A stretch of 64,000 nt of DNA from Clostridia bacterium (GTDB lineage: Bacteria > Bacillota > Clostridia > Christensenellales > Pumilibacteraceae), in the NCBI GenBank assembly GCA_022793815.1, contig JAAWDP010000002.1, forward strand, positions 1 to 64,000, in the 5' to 3' direction. A model generated the notes under the pieces. That model ran no database searches, was not told the DNA's origin, and saw nothing but the letters and a program-made list of their open reading frames with translations. Both the position numbers and the translations under genes were made by a program. Positions within the stretch are counted from its first letter, which is position 1. Every line of letters begins with the position of its first letter. Shown here piece by piece: positions 38,922-47,393 of this stretch.

Positions 38922-40655
38922 TCAGTCCTGCGGATAGAGGTGACATGCCACACAGTGACCGCTGCCGTAGTCTTTGAACTTGGGCTCGACCTCTTTGCAT
39001 ATATCCATGCACTTATTGCAACGCGTATGGAATTTGCAGCCTTTCGGCGGATTTGCAGGCGAAGGGATATCGCCTTTGAGCATTATTCTGTTTATCTTGA
39101 CGTCGGGGTCCGGCGTGGGCACTGCCGACAGCAGCGCCTGAGTGTACGGGTGCATGGGATTTGCGAACAAATCGCGTTTATGCGCAAACTCGACCATATT
39201 GCCGAGGTACATGACGCCTACATCGTCGGAAATGTGCTCGACGACGGACAAGTCATGGGAAATGAACAGGTACGCGAGGTTGTTTTTCTCCTGCAAATCT
39301 TTGAACAGATTTATAATCTGCGCCTGTATGGACACGTCGAGCGCGGAAACGGGTTCGTCGCAGATGACGAGTTTCGGTTTGAGCGCAAGCACCTTGGCTA
39401 TACATATACGCTGACGCTGACCGCCCGAAAACTCGTGCGGATAGCGCTCGAAATAATGCGTCTGCAAACCGCACTTCTGCATTACGTCGAGAATGTAATC
39501 TTTATACTCGCTTTTGGGGACTATCTTGTGTACTTTGACGGCTTCGCCGATTATTTCGCCTACGGGAAGACGCGGCGACAGCGACGAATACGGGTCCTGG
39601 AATATCATTTGAAACTGCGGACGCAGTTTTCTGAGCGCGCCGCCTTTGAGCTTGGCGAGGTCCACGCCGTTGAAAAGTATTTCGCCGCCCGTGACGTCGT
39701 TAAGGCGCAGAATGGTTCTGCCCATAGTGGTTTTGCCGCAGCCGCTTTCGCCGACTATGCCTATTGTTTTGCCTGCGTCCAGCGTAAACGATACGCCGTC
39801 TACGGCACGGAGATACTTGCGGTTCTTCTCCGTCCAAGCCTTGTTGATAAGGAAATATTTTTTCAGATTTTTTACTTCGAGCAGATGTTCGCCGCTTTCC
39901 TTTTTCTCTTCGCTCACGTCTGCTTTGACGTCTGCGATTTCGACAGCGGTTTGAGCATTTTCTTCAATCGGCTCGTCCGTCGTTTTTTCTTCACGCTCCC
40001 GTGCGCTTTCGGACTGCTCGGCAGGCTGCGTTTGCGCGGGTTCGGGCGCAGGTTCTGTCTTTTCGGTCGGAGCGGGTTCGACGATTACTGTATCTGCCGC
40101 GGCTGCCGCCACTTCTTTTTCCGCCGTTTCTTCCTTGGGTGCTTCGTCTTTTTGCACGGGTATCACGACCGGCTCTTTTTTCGGCGCGGACTTCTTTGCC
40201 GAAGAAGTTTTGCCTGCCGACGGGGTTTTGGCGGCAGAAGAAGTTTTCGCCGCGGTTGTTTTCCCGGCGGCGGAGGAAGTCGAAGCCGTTTTCTTTGCCG
40301 TTGCGGACTTTCCTGCCGACGACGTTTTCGCCGCCGACGAAGATTTTGCCGTGCCTTTCGAGGACTTTTCGGCAGTCGATGAGGATTTGCCTGTTGCGGA
40401 TGCGGCAGGCTTTTTCGCAGCGGCGGTTTTTGCCGCCGACCCTGCGGAGGTCTTCTTTGCAGCGGAAGTCGTTTTTTCCGTATCCGAGGACGGCTTCTTT
40501 GCCGCCGACGCGGACGTTTTTTTCGCGGCAGACGCAGAGGACGAAGTTTTTTTCGCCGCCGCAGTCTTCTTTACCGCAGGTGACGAAGGCTTTTTCGCCG
40601 CTGCGGGCTTTTCTTCGGTTTCGGGAGAATTTACTTTTTCCTGCATATCGCTCAT
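38922..40655 (-). CDS. oppF: Oligopeptide ABC transporter ATPase (OppF type) with histone H1-like N-terminal extension
   Basis: A 577-residue protein, about 250 longer than normal OppF. Residues 1-163 are almost only Lys, Ala, Ser and Thr in AAKK/SAAK-type repeats, like bacterial histone H1-like tails. Residues about 164-255 are acidic and Pro/Glu-rich. The ATPase begins at about 256 (LLEVKNLKKYFLINKA), with Walker A GESGCGKTTM, signature FSGGQRQRICIAK, Walker B LVICDEPVSALD and switch ISHDLSVVEH, and the oligopeptide-type Cys-rich end (CKFHTRCNKCMDIC). The tail is in frame with a normal start that overlaps the oppD stop as ATGA. It drives peptide import with OppD. The role of the tail is unknown: nucleic-acid or acidic-polymer binding, or a disordered tether. 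Confidence 0.88.
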   Translation of the reverse strand: MSDMQEKVNSPETEEKPAAAKKPSSPAVKKTAAAKKTSSSASAAKKTSASAAKKPSSDTEKTTSAAKKTSAGSAAKTAAAKKPAASATGKSSSTAEKSSKGTAKSSSAAKTSSAGKSATAKKTASTSSAAGKTTAAKTSSAAKTPSAGKTSSAKKSAPKKEPVVIPVQKDEAPKEETAEKEVAAAAADTVIVEPAPTEKTEPAPEPAQTQPAEQSESAREREEKTTDEPIEENAQTAVEIADVKADVSEEKKESGEHLLEVKNLKKYFLINKAWTEKNRKYLRAVDGVSFTLDAGKTIGIVGESGCGKTTMGRTILRLNDVTGGEILFNGVDLAKLKGGALRKLRPQFQMIFQDPYSSLSPRLPVGEIIGEAVKVHKIVPKSEYKDYILDVMQKCGLQTHYFERYPHEFSGGQRQRICIAKVLALKPKLVICDEPVSALDVSIQAQIINLFKDLQEKNNLAYLFISHDLSVVEHISDDVGVMYLGNMVEFAHKRDLFANPMHPYTQALLSAVPTPDPDVKINRIMLKGDIPSPANPPKGCKFHTRCNKCMDICKEVEPKFKDYGSGHCVACHLYPQD

Positions 40656-41923
40656 TTATTCTCTTCTCCTTCATTATAGAGGTAGCACGCCACGAAATGC
40701 GTCGGCGAAACTTGAATCATAGGCGGAAAATCGCCGTTACACTTTGCATTGCAGCGTTCGCACCTGTCGCGGAAATAGCATGTGGACGGCATGTTTATCG
40801 GGTTGGGCACGTTGCCCGGAATGTTGTAGAGTCTGTCCACGTCCTTGCCTACGACGGGCTTGCTCTTTTGCAGTCCCACGGTGTACGGATGAAGCGGATT
40901 TTTGAAAATTTCTTCGACCGTACCCTTTTCGACGATACGCCCCGCGTACATTACGACAACATAGTCCACCATTTCGGCTATGACGCCCAAATCGTGCGTA
41001 ATGAGCATGATACTGCCGCTTATCTTATGTCTGACTTCGCGCAAAAGGTCGAGTATCTGAGCCTGTATGGTGACGTCGAGAGCGGTGGTGGGCTCGTCGG
41101 CTATTATGAGTTTGGGATTGCAGCACAGCGCCATGGCTATCATGACTCTCTGACGCATACCGCCCGAAAGCTCGTGCGGATAGGATTTATAGACATGTTC
41201 GGGCATTGCTATGCCGACGAGCGAAAGCATTTCGATGCTTTTTTCCTTAGCCTGCTCCTTGGTTGCGCCGTTGACATGCAGCATCGTGACTTCGTCCAGC
41301 TGGTAGCCTATCGTGAATACGGGATTGAGGCTGGTCATGGGCTCTTGGAAAATCATTGCGATTTCGCGTCCGCGGATTTTCGACATTTCGCTCATGGGGA
41401 GTTTGGCGAGGTCGAGCACCTCTTCGTGCTCCTCGTATTTATTGACCATGCGCGGCTTGCCGTTTTTGCCGAGTACGGTACGGCTTGTTACGTTCCCGTC
41501 CTCGTCCGTTACCTGCTCGGTAAGAGGCTGTTTGCCGACAAGCGTGCGGACATTGGAACGGAAGCGGATACTGCCGTCCACTATCTGCCCCATGGGCGCC
41601 TGTATAAGACGCATGAGCGACATGCTTGTGACAGACTTGCCGCAGCCGCTTTCGCCGACTATGCCGACCGTAGAACCTGCCGGCACTTCGAAAGACACGC
41701 CGTTCACGGCTTTGACTACGCCGCGGTCGGTGTAGAAGTACGTATGCAAATTGTCGAATTCCACGACGTTTGCTTCGTCTTTCATTTGCGTGACGTAATC
41801 GTCGCGCGTGTACGCTTTATTGCGGCGGTTGAGTTCCTTTATCGCTTTGAGGTTGTCTTTTGCGATTTGATTGGACTCCTTTGCCGTTATATAATGTTTG
41901 TTCTTTTCGCTTTTCATAATCAT
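40652..41923 (-). CDS. oppD: Oligopeptide ABC transporter ATPase (OppD type) with an insertion
   Basis: A 423-residue ATPase; typical OppD is about 330-360. An N-terminal helical extension of about 50 residues precedes NVVEFDNLHTYFYTDRG. Walker A is GESGCGKSVT (about 93-102). About 50 extra residues then separate it from the Q-loop (IAMIFQEPMTSLNP), including the DEDGNVTSRTVLGKNGKP stretch, which is rich in turn residues. The signature LSGGMRQRVMIA, Walker B LIIADEPTTALD and the Cys-containing C-terminus (CYFRDRCERCNAKC) are intact, so it should be active. It overlaps both neighbours by 4 bases (ATGA). Confidence 0.9.
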   Translation of the reverse strand: MIMKSEKNKHYITAKESNQIAKDNLKAIKELNRRNKAYTRDDYVTQMKDEANVVEFDNLHTYFYTDRGVVKAVNGVSFEVPAGSTVGIVGESGCGKSVTSMSLMRLIQAPMGQIVDGSIRFRSNVRTLVGKQPLTEQVTDEDGNVTSRTVLGKNGKPRMVNKYEEHEEVLDLAKLPMSEMSKIRGREIAMIFQEPMTSLNPVFTIGYQLDEVTMLHVNGATKEQAKEKSIEMLSLVGIAMPEHVYKSYPHELSGGMRQRVMIAMALCCNPKLIIADEPTTALDVTIQAQILDLLREVRHKISGSIMLITHDLGVIAEMVDYVVVMYAGRIVEKGTVEEIFKNPLHPYTVGLQKSKPVVGKDVDRLYNIPGNVPNPINMPSTCYFRDRCERCNAKCNGDFPPMIQVSPTHFVACYLYNEGEENK

Positions 41924-43029
41924 TTACTCGATTTCGGGTCGAATGCGTCGCGCAGTCCGTCGCCGACAAAGTTGAATGCCAACACAGCCAAAACTATACA
42001 TATACCCGGTGATATCCATAGGTTCGGGTAGTAGTTCAGCGCGTTATTGTTAGCCGCCGCGTTTATCATATTACCCCAGGTCGCGTAGGCTTTCGGAAGT
42101 CCGATATTGAGGAATCCGAGCGTGGCTTCCGTCAGGATTATGCCGCCCAGTCCCAGCGTCATGGACACAATCAATTGCGGCATTACGTTGGGTATGAGAT
42201 GTTTGACTATTTTATGCCATACGGGCAAGCCGCTCGCCTCCGCGCTCAGCATAAATTCCTGCTCGCGCAAGGACAGAATCTGACCGCGCACCAGGCGCGC
42301 CGTTCCAGCCCAACCGAACAAAGTCAGCATTGCCATCATCGTATAGAGCCGCGGTACGTCCGCCATGCCCTGTTTCTGCAAAGCCACGCCGACTATCATG
42401 AGCATGGGGGTCGTCGGTATACAGTTGAATATATCGACGATACGCATTATTATCTGGTCCACCCATTTGCCGAAATAGCCTGCGATTCCGCCGAGCAGTA
42501 TGCCTATCAAAGTTTCCAGAATTATGACTACGAAACCGATTGTGAGCGATATGCGTCCGCCGTACATAAGGCGGCTGAACACGTCGAAGCCCAAATCGTC
42601 CGTGCCGAGAAGGTGTCTTCCCGAAGGTCCGAGATAGGCGGTTTCGTTACTGTAAGTTACCACATAAACGGTTTCGGGTTTGCCGTCGGCTCCGAGAACG
42701 GGGTTGCCGTTTTCGTCCGTGACCTCTATAACCGATGTGTATTCCTGAACGACGGGAACGGTTTCGGCTTCCTGCTCGCCCCATATAAACGGCAGGATTT
42801 TGAAACACGGTCCGAGGAAGGAAAACAGGAATAACACAATCAAAATTATCAGTCCCGTCATTGATAGCTTGGAGCGGAAAAAGCGTTTGAGCACCAGTCT
42901 TGTAGGACTGAGCGAACGCGAGGTAACAGCCTCGATGTCTATGCTTTCCTGCTCTGCGGCAATCTCGTTTGTTTCGCGCATTACGGGGGATTCGGCTTTT
43001 ATTTCTTCTATGTTGTTTTGGTTATCCAT
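41920..43029 (-). CDS. oppC: Oligopeptide ABC transporter permease (OppC type) with an external insertion
   Basis: A 369-residue permease with an N-terminal cytoplasmic region, a first helix (LIILIVLFLFSFLGPC), then an outside loop of about 70 residues enlarged by a DENGNPVLGADGKPETVY-type insert before the usual HLLGTDDLGFDVFSR motif, and about five further helices. The EAA loop is LSAEASGLPVWHKIVKHLIP. Substrate is peptides by family. A strong GGGAGGA site precedes the ATG. It is 10 bases after oppB and overlaps oppD by 4. Confidence 0.92.
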   Translation of the reverse strand: MDNQNNIEEIKAESPVMRETNEIAAEQESIDIEAVTSRSLSPTRLVLKRFFRSKLSMTGLIILIVLFLFSFLGPCFKILPFIWGEQEAETVPVVQEYTSVIEVTDENGNPVLGADGKPETVYVVTYSNETAYLGPSGRHLLGTDDLGFDVFSRLMYGGRISLTIGFVVIILETLIGILLGGIAGYFGKWVDQIIMRIVDIFNCIPTTPMLMIVGVALQKQGMADVPRLYTMMAMLTLFGWAGTARLVRGQILSLREQEFMLSAEASGLPVWHKIVKHLIPNVMPQLIVSMTLGLGGIILTEATLGFLNIGLPKAYATWGNMINAAANNNALNYYPNLWISPGICIVLAVLAFNFVGDGLRDAFDPKSSK

Positions 43030-43039
43030 ACGTCCTCCC

Positions 43040-44554
43040 CTATTTGCCTATCTTGACGCGCGGGTCTACAAGCGCGTACATCAAGTCGCTGAGAAGAGTT
43101 CCCACGACAGTAAGTATTGCGATGAACATATTGTACCCCATTATGAACGGCACGTCCGCAACGACAAGCGCGTCGTATGCGATTTTACCGATACCCGGAA
43201 TACTGAACACGGTTTCGGTTATCATTGCGCCGCCGAACAGACTCGGCAATATACCTGCCAGCATTGTCACGAGCGGAATGAGCGTGTTCCTGAAAGCGTG
43301 TTTATAGACGACGGTACGCTCGGAAAGACCTTTTGCGCGCGCCGTCCGTATATAGTCGGCGTTAAGCACTTCGAGCGTGTTGGTTCTGGTATAGCGCATA
43401 AGTCCGCCTATCGACAGTATGACAAGCACCGACATCGGCAGCACCATGTGCCATATCACGTTTATCATTCGCGTGAAGAACGAAGCGGTTACGGGCAGCG
43501 ACCCTATCGCGCCCTGAACGGGGAACCACCCCAGTCCCACGGCGAACACCCTTATGAACAGCGCCGCCAAAAAGAACGTGGGAAGGCTTATGCCTATCAT
43601 GGACAGCACCGTGACGGTATAGTCCACCGCGCCGTACTGTTTCGTAGCCGCTTTTATACCCAGCGGAATGGCAATGAGAAACTGCAGTACGGTAGCCACA
43701 AGCGCAATGCCGAACGATATGCCCATGTTTTTGACTATAACCGTGCCGACGGGTTGTTTGTACTTGAAAGACATTCCCAAATCGCCCTTCATAAGGTTGA
43801 AAAGCCATGTGAAATAGCCGCCGAGTACAGCGCCCGTTTTGTTCCAAAACGACGCGGGACGGTAGTTCATTACAGCCTCGACGGTGCGGGAACTGCCGCT
43901 TCGGGTCATAGTAAGCTTCTGTAAATCGCGTATATCGTTTACGTCGGCAATCACATTGAATTTTCCGCTTTCCTGAAGTTCGAGTTCTTCGTCCATGGTG
44001 ATAAGGACATCGTCGTTTTCCTCTTCGTCATCGTCGACTTCTCCGTTCGCAACGGGTCCTTTGACAGCCTTTACGGTGTAAATCTCGTATGTAAGGTTCT
44101 TGCTGTAAGCGGAAGAATTTTTCTCCGAAGTATAATGCAAATAGAGTCTGAGCCCCTTTGCCTCGTAGGAGCCTGCATACCATTTCAGCGACTGCTCGCG
44201 GAGTATGGGCATATTTTCTTCGTAGGCGTTGCCGTTTTCGTCCGTTACTTTGTATGCGTCGACGGTTTCTTTATCGCTCGCTCTCGTCTTTTTCGTGAAC
44301 TTTACGCCCGCGTAAGCGCTGTCTTCGCCCGGGGTAACGGAAAGATAGGCGTCGGGCATAGCCAAGCCGTAAATCTCCTTTATGCGGTCGACGTCGCCTT
44401 GCGTCATGGTACCGTTTTGAATCGCGCTTTGATACTGGTTGTCGATGAAGTCGGTAGGCATCATTCTCGCAAGCGAATAGATTATAACCGACACGCCGAA
44501 CAGTATCAGGATTGAAAGCAGTATGCGTTTTACGATGTACTTAAATGTCTGCAA
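43040..44554 (-). CDS. oppB: Oligopeptide ABC transporter permease (OppB type) with a large extracytoplasmic domain
   Basis: A 504-residue permease; normal OppB is about 310-340. After the first helix (residues 9-30) and the usual DRIKEIYGL (about 68), some 180 extra residues are inserted before YFTWLFNLMKGDLGMSF (about 247). They lie outside the membrane and include an acidic run (DDDEEENDD). The remaining core, with the EAA loop NADYIRTARAKGLSERTVVYKHA and the end DPRVKIGK, is normal. The start is TTG at 44554, 6 bases after GAAGGAAG. The inserted domain is of unknown fold and could contact OppA or the surface proteins. Confidence 0.9.
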   Translation of the reverse strand: MQTFKYIVKRILLSILILFGVSVIIYSLARMMPTDFIDNQYQSAIQNGTMTQGDVDRIKEIYGLAMPDAYLSVTPGEDSAYAGVKFTKKTRASDKETVDAYKVTDENGNAYEENMPILREQSLKWYAGSYEAKGLRLYLHYTSEKNSSAYSKNLTYEIYTVKAVKGPVANGEVDDDEEENDDVLITMDEELELQESGKFNVIADVNDIRDLQKLTMTRSGSSRTVEAVMNYRPASFWNKTGAVLGGYFTWLFNLMKGDLGMSFKYKQPVGTVIVKNMGISFGIALVATVLQFLIAIPLGIKAATKQYGAVDYTVTVLSMIGISLPTFFLAALFIRVFAVGLGWFPVQGAIGSLPVTASFFTRMINVIWHMVLPMSVLVILSIGGLMRYTRTNTLEVLNADYIRTARAKGLSERTVVYKHAFRNTLIPLVTMLAGILPSLFGGAMITETVFSIPGIGKIAYDALVVADVPFIMGYNMFIAILTVVGTLLSDLMYALVDPRVKIGK

Positions 44555-44579
44555 TGTTCTTCCTTCCTTTGATTTTTCA

Positions 44580-44616
44580 AAGCAAGAGGCACGCCGAAAC
44601 CGGCCGCCTCTTGCCC
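44580..44616 (-). repeat. Stem-loop between oppA and oppB
   Basis: A perfect 9-bp inverted repeat, GCAAGAGGC (44582-44590) with GCCTCTTGC (44606-44614), in the 75-base gap. On the minus strand it is followed by CTTTGAAAAATCAAAG, a second small hairpin, rather than by a T-run. Such stem-loops after oppA in other bacteria stabilise the upstream message or part-terminate it. Confidence 0.65.
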
Positions 44617-44629
44617 GAAATAACGGTTA

Positions 44630-47350
44630 TCAGTTATAATTCACTTCCCAAATGCGCGCGAACAAGCCGTTGTAAGGCGAACGCTCGTTCTTGGGCGTCA
44701 GCGTATCTTCGTTTATGATTTTGCTGTTGAACGCCGTCATATCGCTTCTCTGATATGTGGGAAGTTCCACGGCAAGTTCCATAACAAGGTCGAGAGCATT
44801 GGAATAGTGGATTGCTCTTTGCTTTTCGTCGGTTACCGAACGCCCCAAATCAATTTGCTCGCTGAGCTGAGTTATGATTTCGTACTCGGTCGAATAAGTG
44901 CCGTTCCTGCCCGCCTTAATCTGGGTATAGCCCCAGTTGTTGACAGACTGCGCCTGCGAATCCATGTGGTAGACCTGATACATGTCGGGGTCTATCGTGG
45001 ACGACCAAGCAGCAGCCCAGACTTCGAGTTTGCCCGCGCTCAAATCCGTAAGGGCATTGAGCGAAGTGACAAGCTTCACGTTGAATCCGTGCGCGTTCAA
45101 AAGTTTAACCGCCTGCGCAAACACGTTGTATGCGGGATGGTCGGACGAACCGCCCGCTATCGTAAACTGATAGTCGAGTTTGTCATCACCGAAACCGGGC
45201 ACGTTCTTGGTATAAACACCGTCGCCGCCCTTAGTATAGCCCTCGTCAATAACCATCTGCTCGATTATGTCGCCCAAATCGTCGAACTCGTAGCTGAGTT
45301 CTCCCGTAGCAACGACTCGACCGTTTTCGTCGTATTTGTATCCCGAAAGTTCTTTGTTCGTATAGACGGTTGCGCCCTTGGGATAAGCCCAGTTGACCGT
45401 GGACATGGGACGCTCTATCTTTTCGGCAAGGTTACCCTGATAGTAGTTGTCGAAAATCAACTGACGGTTCATCGCCTTCATTATCGCGCGGCGCACGTTG
45501 ATGTTCGGAACGAAACGGGGGTTGATGCCGATATATCCGTAGCCTGCCGTTCTGATTTCTATATGACTGATACCGGCACTGTCGAGCGTGCGTATGCTGT
45601 CCTGCGTCGCGTTGGGCTCGCCGACGTCTATCGCGCCCGTCGCTATCGAATTGATGACCTGGTCGGTTTCGACGACCTGATAGCGGAAGTATTTTATCTT
45701 GGCATTGTCTATGCCGCTTCCGAGCGTCGTGAAATAAGGGTTGCGCTCGTAGTAAATCATGTTGAGGTTCATGAAATCGTCGCCGCTCGTTGCTCTGCCG
45801 CCGCTCAAAGTGGACGCCATATATACGCCTGCGCCGACGGGCAAGCCGATTTTGGACGGAGCGTTGACTACGCTATTCATGAAATCGCTGTTGCCGAACG
45901 CCACGCCGAATTCGCCCTTGTCCGGATTGAACAATTCGATATAGTTCTTGTTTTTGAAAGTTCCCGAATAGTAATTCATGGGCGCGACGGTGAAACCGAA
46001 GTTCCAGATTGCTTTCGGGTCGACGCCGTTTATTTCGATTTCGAGCACGTCGTGACTTGCGCCGAGATTATTGCCGTGATAGTCGGTAGAAGTCGTGGAA
46101 GTAGTGATACCCGATATGCTGAGGACTTTACGTTCGAGCGTGGAGAAATAATCGGATTTCGCATCCGCAATGAACTTGGTGAGCATTGCCGAGGACGTAG
46201 CATTCCAGGCTCTGATTATCTCGGTAAAACCTTTGGCTCCCGTACGGGCAATTGTGTTGTCGATGTGGTCTTTATCAAAAGCGGCTTCCACATAATCCAT
46301 GGTTTCGATATCGATTGCGGCGGTGAAGTATCCCATGAATACCGTATTTACCGCCCATTCTCTCGTAGCGGCATCTTTGGCTTCTTTGCCGGCGTCTTCG
46401 AGTTTGTGCGATTTAAGATATTCGTCGAGATTGATTTTTTCCTTATCCGCCTCTTCCTTGTTCAATTGGGGGTTGCCGTTCTCGTCGCGGATAATGACGC
46501 CTTCGCTGTCGGTTTGCAGCATGTGCGTGTAACCGCCGTCATTTATGAGGAACGCCTGCCAAGCGTCGGTTATTCCCCAGTCCTCATAAGTTTCCATACT
46601 GCCGAGCGCGGCGTTATAGTCGCTGATAAGCTCGTTTCTGAACTCTTTTGCCGTGTCCGCAAAGTCATTCTTAAAACGTGTTTTTTCATCAGCCGTCCAG
46701 CGGTCGGTCGGCTTGACCTCGCCCGGTTCGGGACTGTATACACCGAACACGCGCATAAATTCCACGAGGTCGTCGATATGCTCGTTTGCTTCGGTTATGA
46801 ACGTCTCCTCGAAAGTACCCGTAGACGTATCGCTGGCATCGGGGTCTTGGGTGCGGTATGCGTTAAGACCCTTTATGTCGGTGGAATACATGGTTACCGA
46901 ACCCGTGTATACGGGGTCGAGATAGACATAGAGATTGAACAGCACGTCTTTGATGGTGAGGTCCGTACCGTCGGAGAACTTTATGCCGTTTTTGATTATG
47001 AACTTATAAGTAGTGCTCTCGATGGTTTTTCCGTCTTCGGCGTATTTTTCGTTAATTGTGTAATCTTTTACGACTACGGGTTCGTCGTCGCCGCATACGG
47101 GATTGCCTTCATGGTCGGAACCGAGCATGGAAACCTGCGTCATGCCGATAACCGTGCTGTCGTTGCCCGACGTCGAAAAGAACGGGTTGAATACTCTGTC
47201 GGGAGTGCTTATGCTCATTACGAGCGGACGCTCTTCGGGGTTGCTGTGAACCTTTTTGCCGCAGCTGTCGCAGCCGACGAAAGTAAACACGAGCAATGCC
47301 GCAGTAAGCAGCACTCCTACCGATGTAATGACTTTCTTAAAAGATTTCAT
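44630..47350 (-). CDS. oppA: Oligopeptide-binding lipoprotein (OppA type), enlarged
   Basis: A 906-residue family 5 solute-binding protein (typical length 520-600). It has a lipoprotein signal with lipobox TFVGC (Cys about 27). SBP_bac_5 blocks include IKNGIKFSDGTDLTIKDVLFN (about 125-145), GYGYIGINPRF and VRRAIMKAMNRQLI (about 640), and WAAAWSSTIDPDMYQVYHMDSQ (about 800). The extra length is a helical, Glu/Asp-rich stretch at about 175-370 between the first lobe and the peptide-binding core. It is predicted to be anchored outside the membrane and to deliver peptides to OppBC. GGAGAAAG precedes the start. Confidence 0.9.
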   Translation of the reverse strand: MKSFKKVITSVGVLLTAALLVFTFVGCDSCGKKVHSNPEERPLVMSISTPDRVFNPFFSTSGNDSTVIGMTQVSMLGSDHEGNPVCGDDEPVVVKDYTINEKYAEDGKTIESTTYKFIIKNGIKFSDGTDLTIKDVLFNLYVYLDPVYTGSVTMYSTDIKGLNAYRTQDPDASDTSTGTFEETFITEANEHIDDLVEFMRVFGVYSPEPGEVKPTDRWTADEKTRFKNDFADTAKEFRNELISDYNAALGSMETYEDWGITDAWQAFLINDGGYTHMLQTDSEGVIIRDENGNPQLNKEEADKEKINLDEYLKSHKLEDAGKEAKDAATREWAVNTVFMGYFTAAIDIETMDYVEAAFDKDHIDNTIARTGAKGFTEIIRAWNATSSAMLTKFIADAKSDYFSTLERKVLSISGITTSTTSTDYHGNNLGASHDVLEIEINGVDPKAIWNFGFTVAPMNYYSGTFKNKNYIELFNPDKGEFGVAFGNSDFMNSVVNAPSKIGLPVGAGVYMASTLSGGRATSGDDFMNLNMIYYERNPYFTTLGSGIDNAKIKYFRYQVVETDQVINSIATGAIDVGEPNATQDSIRTLDSAGISHIEIRTAGYGYIGINPRFVPNINVRRAIMKAMNRQLIFDNYYQGNLAEKIERPMSTVNWAYPKGATVYTNKELSGYKYDENGRVVATGELSYEFDDLGDIIEQMVIDEGYTKGGDGVYTKNVPGFGDDKLDYQFTIAGGSSDHPAYNVFAQAVKLLNAHGFNVKLVTSLNALTDLSAGKLEVWAAAWSSTIDPDMYQVYHMDSQAQSVNNWGYTQIKAGRNGTYSTEYEIITQLSEQIDLGRSVTDEKQRAIHYSNALDLVMELAVELPTYQRSDMTAFNSKIINEDTLTPKNERSPYNGLFARIWEVNYN

Positions 47351-47393
47351 AATTCTTTCTCCTTAATCTCTCAAACGATTCTGTATGTCGATT

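Noticed and set aside
40140..40640. Low-complexity stretch in oppF as a frameshift or sequencing artefact
   Set aside because: The frame stays open without stops, the codons vary (AAA/AAG, GCC/GCG/GCA, TCC/TCG/AGC), and the start overlaps the oppD stop as ATGA, so it looks like real coding sequence.
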